Shown here one piece after another: positions 12,501 to 25,900 of a DNA stretch of 64,000 nt. Source of the DNA: Asterochloris sp. CNOR1. Its lineage: Eukaryota > Chlorophyta > Trebouxiophyceae > Trebouxiales > Trebouxiaceae. Under the pieces are notes generated by a model that ran no database searches, was not told the DNA's origin, and worked only from the letters and a program-made list of their open reading frames with translations. The translations under genes and the position numbers were made by a program. The stretch is from the NCBI GenBank assembly GCA_963969365.1, contig OZ017761.1:1612001-1676000 (forward strand), read 5' to 3'. How positions within the stretch are numbered: position 1 is the first letter of the stretch; each line of letters opens with the position of its first letter.

Positions 12501-15500
12501 CACAACTACAAGAGCGAGCAGCGAGCAAGGAAGCAGGCGCAGGTGAGGCTCACAGAAACTTACTCAACCTGCTTTGCCCTGCCCCGCCCTGCCTGACGGT
12601 GGGCAGCCGGCAGGGAAGCAGGTACAGGTGGGACTTGAATGGCCTGCCCTGCCTGAAGGCCTGGCAGCGGGCAACTCAACAGTGCAGATGGGGCTCCAGA
12701 GGGCTGCATTTGCCTGCCCTGCCTGTTGGGGTGGCAGGGAGCCATGAAGGAGGCGCAGGTGGGTATATAGCAGAATGGAGGATCAAAGGGTCCTTGGTGC
12801 TTTGGCCAAGCAGCAGGCACAGCATGGGCGCCATGCTTACAGCAGCAAGCAGCGCGCAACGAAGTTTGCCCAGGTTGAGCGTCAGGGGTCTGGTTGGCCT
12901 TTCCTGCCCTGCCTTGGGGACTAGGCAACGGCCAAGGTAGCAGGTACAGATGGGGATCAAGGGCATGGGCACTTATGTGGCAAGGCGCTGTGGCGCATGA
13001 GACCTAGGCGTTGCAACCTGACAGGGGATGATGGGCCCTCTATCTGGAGGATGCTTGCATCTGCCCGGCTGCAGGTGATATGGCACGCAAATGGGCGACA
13101 GGCTGGCTGCTTGGCTGGGCACGCTTCACTGTTTGCCTCTGTCAGCTGCGTTCAGGCTGAGGGTGCCAGGCTGTGCAGGGCTCCCAGCCCTTCCTTGCTG
13201 CATGCTGCGTTTTGGCTATGCCTATTGACCCTGAGCAGACTGTCAGAGCAGTCTTGCCCTGGTGTCCTGCAGTCAAGGTCCAGCCAACCCCCCAAGCCCT
13301 ACTATGAGCGCACACCTGACCCCTTTGCCAAGCCTGAGGATCTAACCCCCAAGATCCCAGCCAAGGTGGGTGCAGGATGGTGTCCAAGCTGACCTGCCCA
13401 TGCTCTGGCTGTACACAGCAAAGCACAGACCAGTTACCTGCCTGCACTGCAAGCCACTGCCTTTGAGATGGGCTGGGCCTCCGTCTGTGTAGCACTTGAA
13501 AATACGAAGGTGCCTCCCTCTGAATACACAGTCTTTACAACACTGGCTGTGCTGCTGCCACTGCAGTTGTCCTGGCAGCTGGCACACGCTGCCTCTGCAC
13601 AGGCCGAGCAAGCTCTGGCCACAGTGTCTGTGAACTCCCGCTGCAATAGCCGCAGCAGGTAGCAGCCAACACTGAAAATTTCCACATATGATGCTGCCAT
13701 GCAGCCGCCTCAGCACAGGCAGGCCTGAAGGCACTTGGCATGGCTGCCATGGACAGCCCGTCTGATCGCACTGTGTCTCTGACCCTGCAGCTGCCTCAGC
13801 AGCTGGCGGCCGAGCAGGCAGCACAGGCAGAGCAGGAGCGGGCCAAGGTGATGAAGACCCTCACGCAGCTAAGCCGCCCTGTGCGCAGCCAGCACACGGA
13901 CACCAGCCTGACGATGCAGCTGCTGCGGGGCAGTCGCGACGAGAGCGTGAGTATGCGCTGCATGTGCAACAGGAATCTGCATGATGCACAAGCCTGCAGC
14001 TGAACTGGGCAGGTAAGAGAGGGTGCTGGCAACCCGCTGCTGTGCAGGACCTCTGTTCTGCTCGCAGCTTGGACAGCAGACTGCACGGCGGGAGCCAGGC
14101 CTCCTGCACGGGCGGTTGTGGGGCAGCAGGTTGCGGAAGGGCATCCTGCTGGCCTGCACAGCAGTATGCCCAGGGCAGCAAGTGCACAAAGAGGCCACGA
14201 AACTTGCAGTCACTGCTTGCACAATCTGGGGAAGGTGGCACTGCACATGATCACCTGTGCGCCTGCCGTGTAGAACCCCTTGATACCCTGGCAGAAGCTT
14301 GACTGGAGCTTCCACTCTGTCTGCAGCTCTGGGAGACCAGCAGGCCTGACACCACTTATGCTGACGTGCCCATCAGCAGTTCAGATGACCTCGGGGCGGG
14401 CAAGCCAACCAAATTGAAGTGCAGCCTGTGCCTGTGCAGTTCAGGGAGGGCAGCCTCGCAGAGGTCAGGCTGTGGCGTGGCACAGAAAATGCCCCCCTGG
14501 AGGAGCCAACTGTCAAGATCACAGACAAGGCGGAGGTCGAGTGCTCTGGCTTGGAGCCTGGGACCAAGTACTTTGTCAGGGCGCGGCGGGGTGAGTCATT
14601 GCTTCCAACATGCAGGGCGGCTTCCAATGGCATGACACGGCATGAGAGGCAAGCCCACTGCCCCACTGTGGCTTGCTGGCGGATGAGAAGCGGAACGCCC
14701 CACCTCCCATGCAGCTGTGGGACCACTGGCAGGCCCGCTGAACCCCTCAAGCATCCCAGGCTGCTGTCAAGCCCCTATGCCGCCCCCTGCAGGCCAGAAG
14801 TGGAGCGAGTCAGAAATCCTGTGGGGCCCCTGGAGCGCTGTAAGCAACTATGTCACCTCAGGCACAGCCCAGGCTTCCTCTGAGTCTACTGCAGCCCGCA
14901 CAGGTACAGCTCTACATGCACCCATGGCAACGCACAGGCTCATGATCTGGACGGCTGTCATGCCTGCATGCTGGGCTCATGCTCTGTAATCATGGCGTCA
15001 GCACTGCCCAGCACCAGCACCTGTGCCAGGCAGTGGCCGGCGGTGGTGCCAGCGGCGGTCCAGGTGCCCAAAAGTCATGCCGTGTGGTCTGCTGCAGAGC
15101 CTGTGACTGCTGCCAGCGGTGGTCCCAGTGGTGGCCCCAGCCGTAAGAAGAAGGGCAAGGCGCCCGCTGCCCCCAGGCTGGAAGTGAACGAGGCGGAGCT
15201 GCAGAGGCAGGCGCAGGAGGAGATGCTGGTGAGTCAGCGGTGAGGGTGTGCATAGGTGACAGGCAGGCCCTACATGGGACAGCCTGGGGGGTTTTTGGGG
15301 GGTTGGGGTGGTGGGCTGCGAGGACCACTGCAGTGGGGTCAAATAAGCAGAGGTGCCTCGCAGCGGCAGGCACATCTTGAGGCACTGTCATGCTGCCCCA
15401 ATAACACAGACTGGATGTGGTGGCTGAACTAAAGCCGCAGAGGCAAGAACTGGAGAGATGCTGGTGGGGGTCGGCCGATACTGTGCAGGCTGAGCAAGAA

Positions 15501-18500
15501 GCCACCAAGCAGGGTGACCAGCAGTTCTCTGCTCTGCCTGGACAGTGAAGGCCACCTGGCTGCTTGCCCTAGCCCCTTCTCTGCGTAAGTTGGCAAGCCG
15601 CAGGTAGCTCCTCTACTGCGGTCTTCTGTCTTTGTAGCCTCTGAGCTAATGTGCTGACAACTGTGGGCTGCTCTGCGATGTGACTGAGGCAGAAGGGCTC
15701 TCTAGGGCTCTTCAACCACTTTCCAGCTTCACAGCAGGGGACGCGTGCATGCGACTGGCTTGTGTCTCACGAGTACAAACCAGCGGATGGTGCAGGCAGC
15801 CAAGATGCGGCTGAGCGTGAATTCTATGACCACCTGCTGCTGCTGCCGCAGGCCAAACAGGAGCGAGACCTTGCTCAGGAGGCAGCGCTGGCCAGGGCTG
15901 CAGCAGATTGGGAGGCCAGCAAGGCGCAGGCAGCTGGGCAGGTGACCTGCTGCTGCACATGCACTGCACACTGCAGCTGTGCTGAGCTCGGGCTGCAGCA
16001 CAATGTGCTGCGACGTCTGCGGCATGTGAGACATGGAGCTGGACGGAACACTGCAGCTGGTGCCAAGCCACTGCATGTGCAAGCATAGACTCTCATGATG
16101 CACTTCTTGATCCCACTTGTGTCAATTGTGCTGACCAAGATGGCCCCAAAGTGTGCAACCCCAACAAGTCATATGTTGCCAAATCAGAAAACTGCCTCAT
16201 TGTTGGCTGCTGCAAGTATCCCAGCGCTGCATCTGCACTCTTGCAAGCGTCCCAGTGCTGGACTCCTGCTGGTAGCCATGCCTGCAGGGCAAAGAACTGA
16301 AGAGGCATGCTGGGCGGCTGCCCTGCGGTTGGCATGACCAGCTCAATGCTGTGCCTGTGGCTGCTGTGTGCTGACGGGCATTGCTGCCGTTTGCAGGCGG
16401 CACCTGCCAAGACTGAGCCCACCGCTGGTGGGAGGAGCAAAAGGAAAAAGAGGAAGGCCAAGGTCAGTTGCCACTATGGTCTGTTGCGGCCTCATCTCTC
16501 TGCAGCTCTGCTGGAGAGCAGCGCGGGACATCACCTGCAGGGCGGGTGGGGCATCTGAATAGTGGTGCCACAGCTATGGTCGCCTGCGCTATGCTGACAC
16601 ATTATCATGCATCAGCGCGCATACTCATCTGGCAAAGCTGATGCTGCATGTTGAGAGGGTGGGCAAGGGGAGAAAAGGGCTTGGACTTCACATGTCACCT
16701 GGGAGCCTGTATGGGACCCTGTCTTGCCTTTGTCATCCCCTGTTGCGTTTGCAAGTCGTCCCAAGGAAGGTACCTCTTTGATGTGGAGCAGGGATCATTG
16801 GGATATAACTTTCCAAGCAATTGTACGAGAGGCATTGTCAATGCAGGTTGAGGCATGTTGCTTTCAGACCAAGTTGCTCTTTGTCTGCTTTTGCCAGCCT
16901 TATCACTCATCCTCAACTGAAATTGGCTGCAGGTGGAGGTGGCCCTGCTTTCATTCATTGACACACCTTCTTTGTCTGCATATCTCTGCCTCAGCATCCT
17001 TTGTAACCCCTCCTTGTGAGTGCAGGTGGAGGAGTCCACCATCCCTGGCATGGAGCTAAAGGCCACAGGAGCGCAGGCAGGCAAACCCGGCAGCACAGGG
17101 GCGCACCAGCTCAACTCGGGCTCACAGGCTCCGGCGGCTTCTGCCACTGCCAGGTGAGCACATGGCAAGGCCTGGTGGTTGGCACCAGGGAAGGGCGAAC
17201 AGTGAGGGCTCGGCGTCAGGGCCTGCAGCGCAGCAGCAATCTCCTGGCGCTGCCAGATGAGCACACATAGAGGACGAAGGGGTGAGGCCTTGTATATGCC
17301 GGCAACTCCTGGCAGTGCCAGGTGGGACCCAGAAGGGACTGCACTGCCAGAATGCAAGGATTCTGGCATTCCTGCTGGAGGCATCTGCTCCCATCAATCC
17401 CAAGTCCTGTGAAACCTGGTTCTGAAGCAGCTTTGAGCTACATATCTGTATGCTGAAAGGCAGCATGCAGCTGCTGGGCAGGTGGCAAGAGACGAGCACA
17501 TACCAACACTGTGACACTCACGTCAGACATCTGTCTTATTTGCCCCTGCAGATTCGAAGTCCCCACTCTAATGCTGCCCTTCTGGTTAACTGTGTATCAG
17601 GAACAACAGCCAAAGCACACACTCCCACATCCGGAATCTTCCCTGCCTCACACATGCAGGTGTCCAGCACTCACACTTCTGCATGTCCCTGACAAGAGCA
17701 TGCCGCCTAGGCTCACAAGTGGTTAGAAAACCACCCCCCACCCTTTGATTTGGGCAACAAGGGTCATGCTGTATACCCCTGCAGGACGGAGCAGGCTGTC
17801 CAGATCCAGCGCTGGACGAGGCACCACATGGCCCTGGGCCTGCGGGGCCAGGCACTGGAGGAGGCTGTGCAGATGAGCATCGTCATGGAGATGAGCATGA
17901 GGGAGTATGAGGCAGAGGCGCAGCTGCGCGCTGCTGCAGAGGTGGGCACCAGAGCACCGAAGCTCATGGGGAGCAAAGGTGGTAAACAGTCCAACTTGTG
18001 TCAAAGCATCTGTCTCAGCAGCTTTGGGGTGCTGCTAGAGTTGGGCATTTGAGCCGAGAACTTGGGTCAGTGTAGGTTTTGTGATGTAACAGTGAAGGCC
18101 AGCTGTTTGCTTGCTTTGGTGGGCAGCTCGATTGGCAGCTACCCCCGAAAGGCATGCAGGTGAAGGTGCAGGCTGCTATCCAGGAGGACTTGGCAGTGCT
18201 GTCCTTGAGCTTTGATGGCTGGCTGCTGGCTTGCTCTTTTGAAGGGGCGTCAGGGGCGCTGTGCATGGAAGACATCTTGTGAGGATTCTGAGGACCTCGA
18301 AATGCAGTCAATACATGGTCAGAAACAGTGCCAAGCTGGGAGCAGAGCATCAATGCCAAAAGCATATGGGTGATGGGCATCTGTGGCTGCCATCTGCAGC
18401 CAGTGGTAGAAGCCGGCTATCACCTGCAGATTCCATGCTCATCTGGTTCACTGTTCCTCCTTGAGGTTTGCCTGACCTGCTTGAGATGATGATTGTGCTT

Positions 18501-19899
18501 CATTGCCGTTTTAGCCTCCTGCAGTTTGCTGATGCGCAAGACGAGGAGGGGTCTGGCCGTTTGGTACATCTGACCTGCTTGTGATGTTTTGCTTCACTGC
18601 CTCCTGGTGCCTGCTGCAGCTTGATGCCCCAGCAGAGGGTGGGTTTGGCATCCCTGCCAGGAGTGCCCACCCTGAGTCAGACGTCACTGGCCAGGAGGCA
18701 GGTGGTCACCAGGCCTCCCCACATCCACCCCTACAACAGCAGCAGTGGAATGGGTTGCAAAGCGAGGTGGCGGCGGCCCACTCCCTGACCCACTCCCTGG
18801 GCGCTCCTGCCAGCAGTCAGGCAAGCAACGGTTATGGGGCTGGGGGCTATGGTGGGCGTCACGGTGCAGGCTACCACCAGGGGCAGGAGGGGTTTGGACC
18901 TCCAGACGGCTCAACCCGTCAGTGGAGAATGCCAGCCCAGCAACACCAGGAGGGCTTTGGCGCTCCAGATACCTCAGCCAGTCAGTGGGAGCAGCAGCAG
19001 GAGGGAGGCTTTGGTGCTCCTCTGGGCCCCACCCTTCAGCAGAAGATGCCTGCTGAGCAGCAGCAGGGGGGCGGTACGAGGCGTCAGCCAGCTCCAGCGT
19101 TTGAGTGGGAGCCAATTGCTGAGCACCAGGCTAGATGGCAGCAGCAGGAGCGCCGGCAGCCAGACGGAGGCGCCCGCGACGGGGGCAGGCTGCACACGCC
19201 CCAGGCTCAGGGCCACACGCCCCAGGCTGGGGGTTGGGGGCAGCCAGGGCCACCTCACCAGCAGCAGCGGCTGCCGCCCCAGGCACTCAAGGCGACCAAG
19301 CCCAGGCCTGGCGGCCAGAGGGAAATGCAAAATGATGCCGAGCAGCGAGAGCGGTCAACCCAGGCGCACTTGCCCTCCACGCGGCATGGGGGGGCCTGGG
19401 ACGCTGGGAGCCAGCCGTCTACGGGGCACCTGTCAGGCAAGTCTCTGCCCTCTGCAGCACACTCTGTGCATGGTCTACGGTTCTTGGGACAGAGGCAGGT
19501 GTTTTGTATTGCGCCCAGGAACAGTACACCTGTGCATGCCACAGCGTGGCTGCGCAGTCCAGGCATGCCCTGGTGGCCAAACAGATCATCCCAATGCTGA
19601 GGGACACCAACCACCGCTTTGCGCATCTCACCCCCTTTCCCCTCCCCCAGCCATGCATGGAGCACTCAGTGTTGGCTACCTCTGCCCGCAGGGCAAGACA
19701 ATGGGTGGCACCAGCCAGCCTTGTCACCCCCGCCGGCAAGCAGCAATCGCGGCCCCCTGCCACGAACTTTCCAGCAGCGCTCGCCATCACCCCCTGGCTG
19801 GCGCTCCGCACCCGAGCCTCAACCACAGCAGCATCAGCAGGAGCCTCAACACGATCTGGAATGGCAGGCAGAGATCTCACACAGTGCCCCTGTCGCTCC

Positions 19900-19934
<35 letters not shown>

Positions 19935-22900
19935 TGGAGCAGGGATGGCAGGCAGAGCCCCTGCAGCAAGCCCCTGCTGTGGCTGTGGCATGGCAGCAAC
20001 AGCAGAAAGAGGGGTGGGAGGCAGAGCAGAGGTACCCCTCACAGCCCGTGCCTGCAGCAGAGGGCGGCTGGGGCGGCGACCAGTTCACCAGCCGCCCTCA
20101 GGCTGGTTCCCAGGGGGAGGGCTGGGGTGGGGAGCAGGGTAGCTGGGCACACCTGCAGCAGCCAGCTGCGGCAGGCCAGGCTGAGACAGGGTGGGGCGAC
20201 CAGCAGCCAGCGCCACAGCAATGGCAGCACCGGCAGAGGCACCAGTCGCCTGCCGCAGAGGGCTGGCAGGCTGACAGAGGTGCACCACAGCCAGGCAGTG
20301 GTTGGCGGGCGGGGCAGGGGCACCCCGGCAGGCAGGCGCAATGGTGGGGGGCATCCTCTGGCTCGCCCCAGCCAGGCAGCCGCAGCAGCATCAGGCCCGA
20401 GGTGAGTCACACAGCCTGAGGCAAGCCACATCACAGGTGCACATCGCCACAAGGATCTGCGGGGCAGGCTTTGGAGTGAGGGTCACTGTCTGACTCGCTC
20501 CAGCCATGTGCATGTTACAGCAGGAGGCTGCTCCGACAGGAGCCAGAGGTGAGTCACAAACAGGCTGTGCTTGTTCTGTTTTCAAAATTGGCAGCAGGAC
20601 TTTGCTTCCGAGATCAGTGCGTGCAGGGTTGCTGAAGTTAGACTGCAAAAGGTTCTGCCCAATTTTGGGTGCAGAAGGAGCTCAGCAGGCCTCTGCAGCC
20701 TCCAAATGATTTTACACAGTTTCAGCTGCTGGCACCTGCCCTGGGGTCAACCTCAATGCGACCGAACCAATGTGGGTGCAAGAGGAATTACAGCAATGTC
20801 TGACTCATTGCCCACCGCTTCAGCTGCTGTGTACTGCCCAGCCCTGATGTGGGCTTGATTACATGGTGTGTCAAGTGTGAGTGCAAAAAAACATCCGCAG
20901 GGCTTGAGCGCATTTGCCATCGGTGTGTGTGAGTGTGCACTGTCTTCTGAGCTGCCGCTTTGTGCTGCACAGCCATCACATATGAAGATGGAGATTGCTT
21001 CAGTAGGTGACCTTCAACCCCAGCCTAGTCTTTGCCGAGCCACATGTTTTGTGGTTACATCCGACATGTGCCCTGTTACTTGCTACAGGGTCCCCAGAGG
21101 AGCTCCCTGGGCTCCAGCCAGCCAACCCACTCGCAGGCAGACATTGAGTCTGCCCGTCGTGCTCTAGAGGCACTCAACCGCCCCAGGGGTGCCCCACCAG
21201 CGCCTGCCCCTGCCCAGCTGCCCCTGAGCGACTTCAACAGGCTTGAACAGGTCAGCAACTTGCTGCCGGCTGCAGCTTGCACTCTGAATCCTGAATCTGA
21301 TGCTGCTGCGTTGCAGCCACTGGCAAGCAGGGACTACGAGGGTTTTGAGAACCTTCAGGGTCCCAAGCACCCCTTCCTGCACTGAGCAGGCGGGCTTGTC
21401 AGCAACATCTTCCTGCACACTGCAGACGGTTGAGTCGTGTTGTCCCTGAGCACCTGCCCTGTCTCTTTCCAGGGCGGCGGCATTCCAGGGAGCTGGCCTC
21501 AGCAGGGGTCAACAGCAGCTGCAGAGCAGGAGCATCAAGGCCGTTCATCATTGCCATCTGCCCTGTTCCAGCAAAATGAGCCGGCAATCGTGACAGGTGA
21601 GGTTGCTGGCTGTGGCGATCTGCGTCCTGGGAGGTTGTAAGGTTATCTTGATGCCTTACCTGCGGCCCTTGTTTGGGACTGCTGCTTGCCGGCCACCTGC
21701 TGTAGCACCTTGCCTGCCTGAAGGAAAGGCCAGGCAGCTTATGCAGCCTTGGCACCTCTGGTGCATGGGAACCTGATAAGCCACCAGATGTGGGAAAATA
21801 GAGTTGCTGGTCTGCTGCTGCCATGCTTTCAATGCTGCAGGCGAGGCTTCGTGTGCCACAGGTGGGGCCCCAGAGGTGAATGCAAGCCCATTTGAGCAGC
21901 AAGCCAACCCGTCGCTGCGCAAGCCTGCCAAGTCACCGCCAGCTGAGCCCAAGCCTCGCAGCAAGGCCAAGAAGGGTGGGGAGCAGGTGCGTGTTCCTGC
22001 ATCTGAGTTGCTTAAAGGGCACTGTGTCGGGGGTTGCTGCCAGCACACCCTGCGCTGCATGCAAGAAGCCTGTCCTGTCGCACTTCTTGGCTGAGGACAA
22101 TGGAGGCGTGCCAAAGCTACAGTCTGCCTTGAGAGGCGCCTGCCGTGTCATAAATGCAGCACAGATACAGGGCCCAGCATGGAGCACCTGAGTACCAGGA
22201 TTTTAAAGGACATTTCCAGCAGAAGCTGCAAGTGGAACAAGCCTAATTCTTGCTTCATATGCCCCTGTCTGACAGCTGTGACCAGCTGGCCATATTGCTC
22301 TCGCTTGCACCAGTTGCACCGGCAATGTTCCAACCAGGGCCTGCCAGCAATCGGGCTCATCCTTTGCACTTCATCCTCTGCAATTCACTTGATCTTCCTA
22401 TATATGGGCCCTCGAGCAGGGCTTCTTGGCTAGCTAGCTGCTGCACCAGAAACAGCTCAGGTGTAGGGCTCACACTCTCTGCTATTCCTGTGCACCTGCA
22501 GGGCGTCGGGCATGGCTCTTTGGAGCAGGCACAGGCTAACCAGCCCTCGCGGCCACTCCTGCAGCAGCCAGATGACGGGGATGCCCCACCTGGCTTTGAG
22601 AGAGGGCCAGGCAGGAAGAAGAAGGGGAGCACCCGCACCGAGGCCCCTGCCAGCCGCCAGCCCTCTGCAGGCAGGGCAACAGCTGGCAGCGGTGGGCCAC
22701 CTTCTGCCAATGCTTCTGCCACCACTCCTGCCAACAGCCAATCAGCTGCGGGCAAGGGGAAGGCTGGCAAGGGCCGCAACGCTGCTGGCAAGGGGCCAGC
22801 TGCCGATGCAGCAGCATTACTGGCTGGGGCAGACATGGGTGCTGCCAGCGGTGGCGCCACCGCCGACTTCGCCGCCCCCAGTGGCCAGCAGGGCAGACCC

Positions 22901-25900
22901 AAGCAGCTGCGCCAGCAGGCCAGGGTGTTGAAGGTGCAGCGTCCTGCAGGGCCGGCCAGCGCTGAGCCTGCTGGCGGCAGCAGGACGGGAGAGGCTGTGG
23001 GGGCCAAATCCAAGAAGGGGAGCAGGCAGGGGAGCGAACAGGAGGTGGCTGCAGATGGGCCTCCGCCAGGCATGCCCACGCTGCCCAATGGCAGGCCTGC
23101 ATCGGCTGGGAGCCCAGGTAGGTACTGTTGCAGGGGGAGGAGGGGGTGGTGTATATGCAGGGTCAAGTTCAAGAAGTGGAGCATGCAGGACGCGTCTGCA
23201 TATGAGCCCTTGCTGGTGAGGCCCATCATCCCACTGGAGGCCTGCATTGGCTTGGAGCCCACTGCTAGAGCCGATGGCTGACTTGCCCATCACAGCTGAG
23301 AGCCTGCTGCCGGGTGACCCTTTGTCCTACTGCCAGGTGACTTTTTGCTGTGAGGTGTATGGCCTGTTCTTGCAAGGTGCAGCAGATCCCCACGCGCCAC
23401 ACGCAAGGCATGCAGCAGCAAAAGCAACCTTGCTGCTTCATGGAGGCTCACTGTGAGAAGGGACGCTCCACTCATCTAGGTGCAAGGTGTTCCCCACTGC
23501 GCCTGTTGGGGGCCACACTGCAGCCGAAGCTCTTAGGTGATGTTTCCTGTGCGTAACCTGTGATGATCTCTCATTGCTGTGCTGAATGGGACTCCTACAG
23601 CAGCATCTGCGGACCCCCTGCTTCATAGGGAGTGCTTGAGATTCTGTGCCTGATAAGCTGCGCAGCTTGTTCCATGTGTGCCTGCACTTTTTAAGTGGCA
23701 CTGAAGACAAGACAAGCGGCCAGCATGTGAGACCCATTTGGAGGAAGTTGTGGGTCTGGTTGCAGGCTGCAGGGTTGACAGAAGTGCAGCTTTGCTGCAT
23801 AGGTCTTCACCTGTCGTCAAGCACCATCGTCAACCCTGTGTCCTGTGCTGCAGGGGAAGGGCCCCCCTCCAGCGGCAGAGGAGCCTTCATTCCTCCGAGC
23901 TCCGCCAGCGCCGCACCCTTTGTGCCGCAATCTCTGCGCCAGCACCAGCAGCAGCCTGCGTCCACGAGCCAGGCTGCTCCCCAGTCCTCCCACCAGCAGC
24001 ACCAGCAGCAGTCTGCGTCCGCAAGCGAGGCTGCTCCCCAGTCCTCCCACCAGCAGCACCAGTGGCAGCCTGTCCCACACTTCACGTCTGATGTGCCCCG
24101 GTCGGCGCGCCAGCACCAGCAGCAGCCTGCTGCGCAGGCAGCGCCCTTTGTGCCCCAGTCGGGGCGCCAGCAGCAGCATCGGCCTGACCTGCAGGCTGCA
24201 CCTGCTGCGCCGCAGCCCTCACGCCCGCAGCTGGAGCAGCAGCACCCCCCTGTTGTGGGGCGGGATCCAGCTCAGGCCCCCCACCACCAGCAGCAGAGCC
24301 CTGCACACCTGCAAGCTGCCGCGCCTGCCCAGCAGCTGCCCCTGCCTCCCTACCAGGGGCAGGCCCTGGCTGGGCAGCCCATGGGGCAGTCCATGGGCAT
24401 GGCTGGGCAGCACATGGTGGGGCAGTACGTGGCGGGGCAGTCCCTGCCCACGGCAGGGCAGTCTGTGGCACAGGCCATGGCGCAGTCCATGGCTCAGTCC
24501 ATGGGCATGACTGTGGAGGGCATGCTGGCCCACAACCTGGCCTACCAGGACCAGCTGCGCCGCCAGCAGCTCGGGGCTCGGGCGACAGCTGAGAGGGCCC
24601 TGAAGGACCTCCAGGAGCGCCGCCAGCAGGGCCTGCAGCAGGGCAGCCCCCAGGGCGGCGCGTCGCAGGGGATGGATGGTCAGGGAGTCCAGCAGGTGGG
24701 TGCTCTGGCCCCCCGCTGCATTGGCATGTGGGAGATGGTGCAGCAAAAGCCCCCCGGGCGGTCAGGAGGTGTACGCTACGCATTGCTGCTCAGGTTGGCT
24801 CAGAGGCTCAGATCAGGGAGGCAGGCATTGCACCTGTTTCCCACTGAGGTCAGTCAGCCCATGTCTCTCCGCACCACAGACAGGGGATGGCAGACCATGA
24901 CTGTGTCGCCTGGGCGGGTCTTCCTTCAGTGAAATTCCCAGCCTGAGGGGGAGCAGAGCTTGCCTGTCTGCCTGTGCAGCACCTTCCGCAGCCAGCTCCC
25001 TCGCCGCCGGTGCTGCGCTCCCGCGGCTCAGACAGCAGGGGCCACCACCAGCGCCAGGGGCACCCCCCGGGCCAGTCGGGCAGCCACCAACCCGACAGTG
25101 GGCGCAACATGCCCGCTGCCAACGGCTGGGGGTACGGCGCCAGCAGCCAAGGCCATTCAGGCCGCAGCGGCTGGGACTACGGCGGCAGCCAGGCCCCTGC
25201 AGGCAGCAGCGGATGGGACTATGGCAGCCAGGGCCCTGCAGTGGGTGGCGGCTGGGACTACAGCGCTGGCCAGGGGTGGGACAACTCCAGCAGCAGCCAG
25301 GGCCCTGCAGTCAGTGGAGGCTGGGGAGGCGCCCAGAGCCTGGGGGAGCCTGCTGCCAGCAGCACACCCAGCGCAGACATCCTGTCGCAGCTGAGGCCAG
25401 GGGGGCACCGGGGGCCTCAGGTGGGCATAGACCGGTGGTGGCTGTGATCGAGACAGGGTGCTGCCAGCATAGGACCCAGGTACATGCCGGGAGTTGATTG
25501 GGGCATGTAGCCTGCTGGCTTGAGCACGTCTGGCATTCTGGTCTGGCAATGGTCAGCAGGTGGGTCAGCAGCGGTGTTGGGGCTGCGCCCTGCGTATCGA
25601 AACTGCATGCTGCCTGTGGGGCGGCTCTCCTTCGTGCTGCTGAGGAGTCTGCAACCAGTCACGGTGCTGCGCAGCACATGCAGCTGTGCTCTCGTGCAAG
25701 GCTGCCTCACAGACTGTCTGTGTGCCTGCCGTGGAGAGTTGACTGCAGGCTCTTGCCTGCCTGAAGCTCTGCAAGGACACCTTCATACTCACGCAGCAGC
25801 TACTCTGGCTGCCTGCAGAGTGCGCTCCCCAGCTCTTCTCATGGATCACAGACGGCTCCCTCTAGCGCTAGACCTGGGTCCCCAGCTGGCAGCTCACACA

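Noticed and set aside
20517-20549. Small exon reading EAAPTGAR with good splice sites in the J-protein gene
   Set aside because: Its phase does not fit; exon 20401 joins exon 21089 directly in phase. It may be another decayed border copy (it ends AG|gtgagtca like exon 20401).
22357-23262. 301-codon minus-strand open frame rich in Ala, Pro and Leu
   Set aside because: It is the antisense shadow of the GC-rich exon 22502-23117 of the J-protein gene; no start context, introns or motif of its own.
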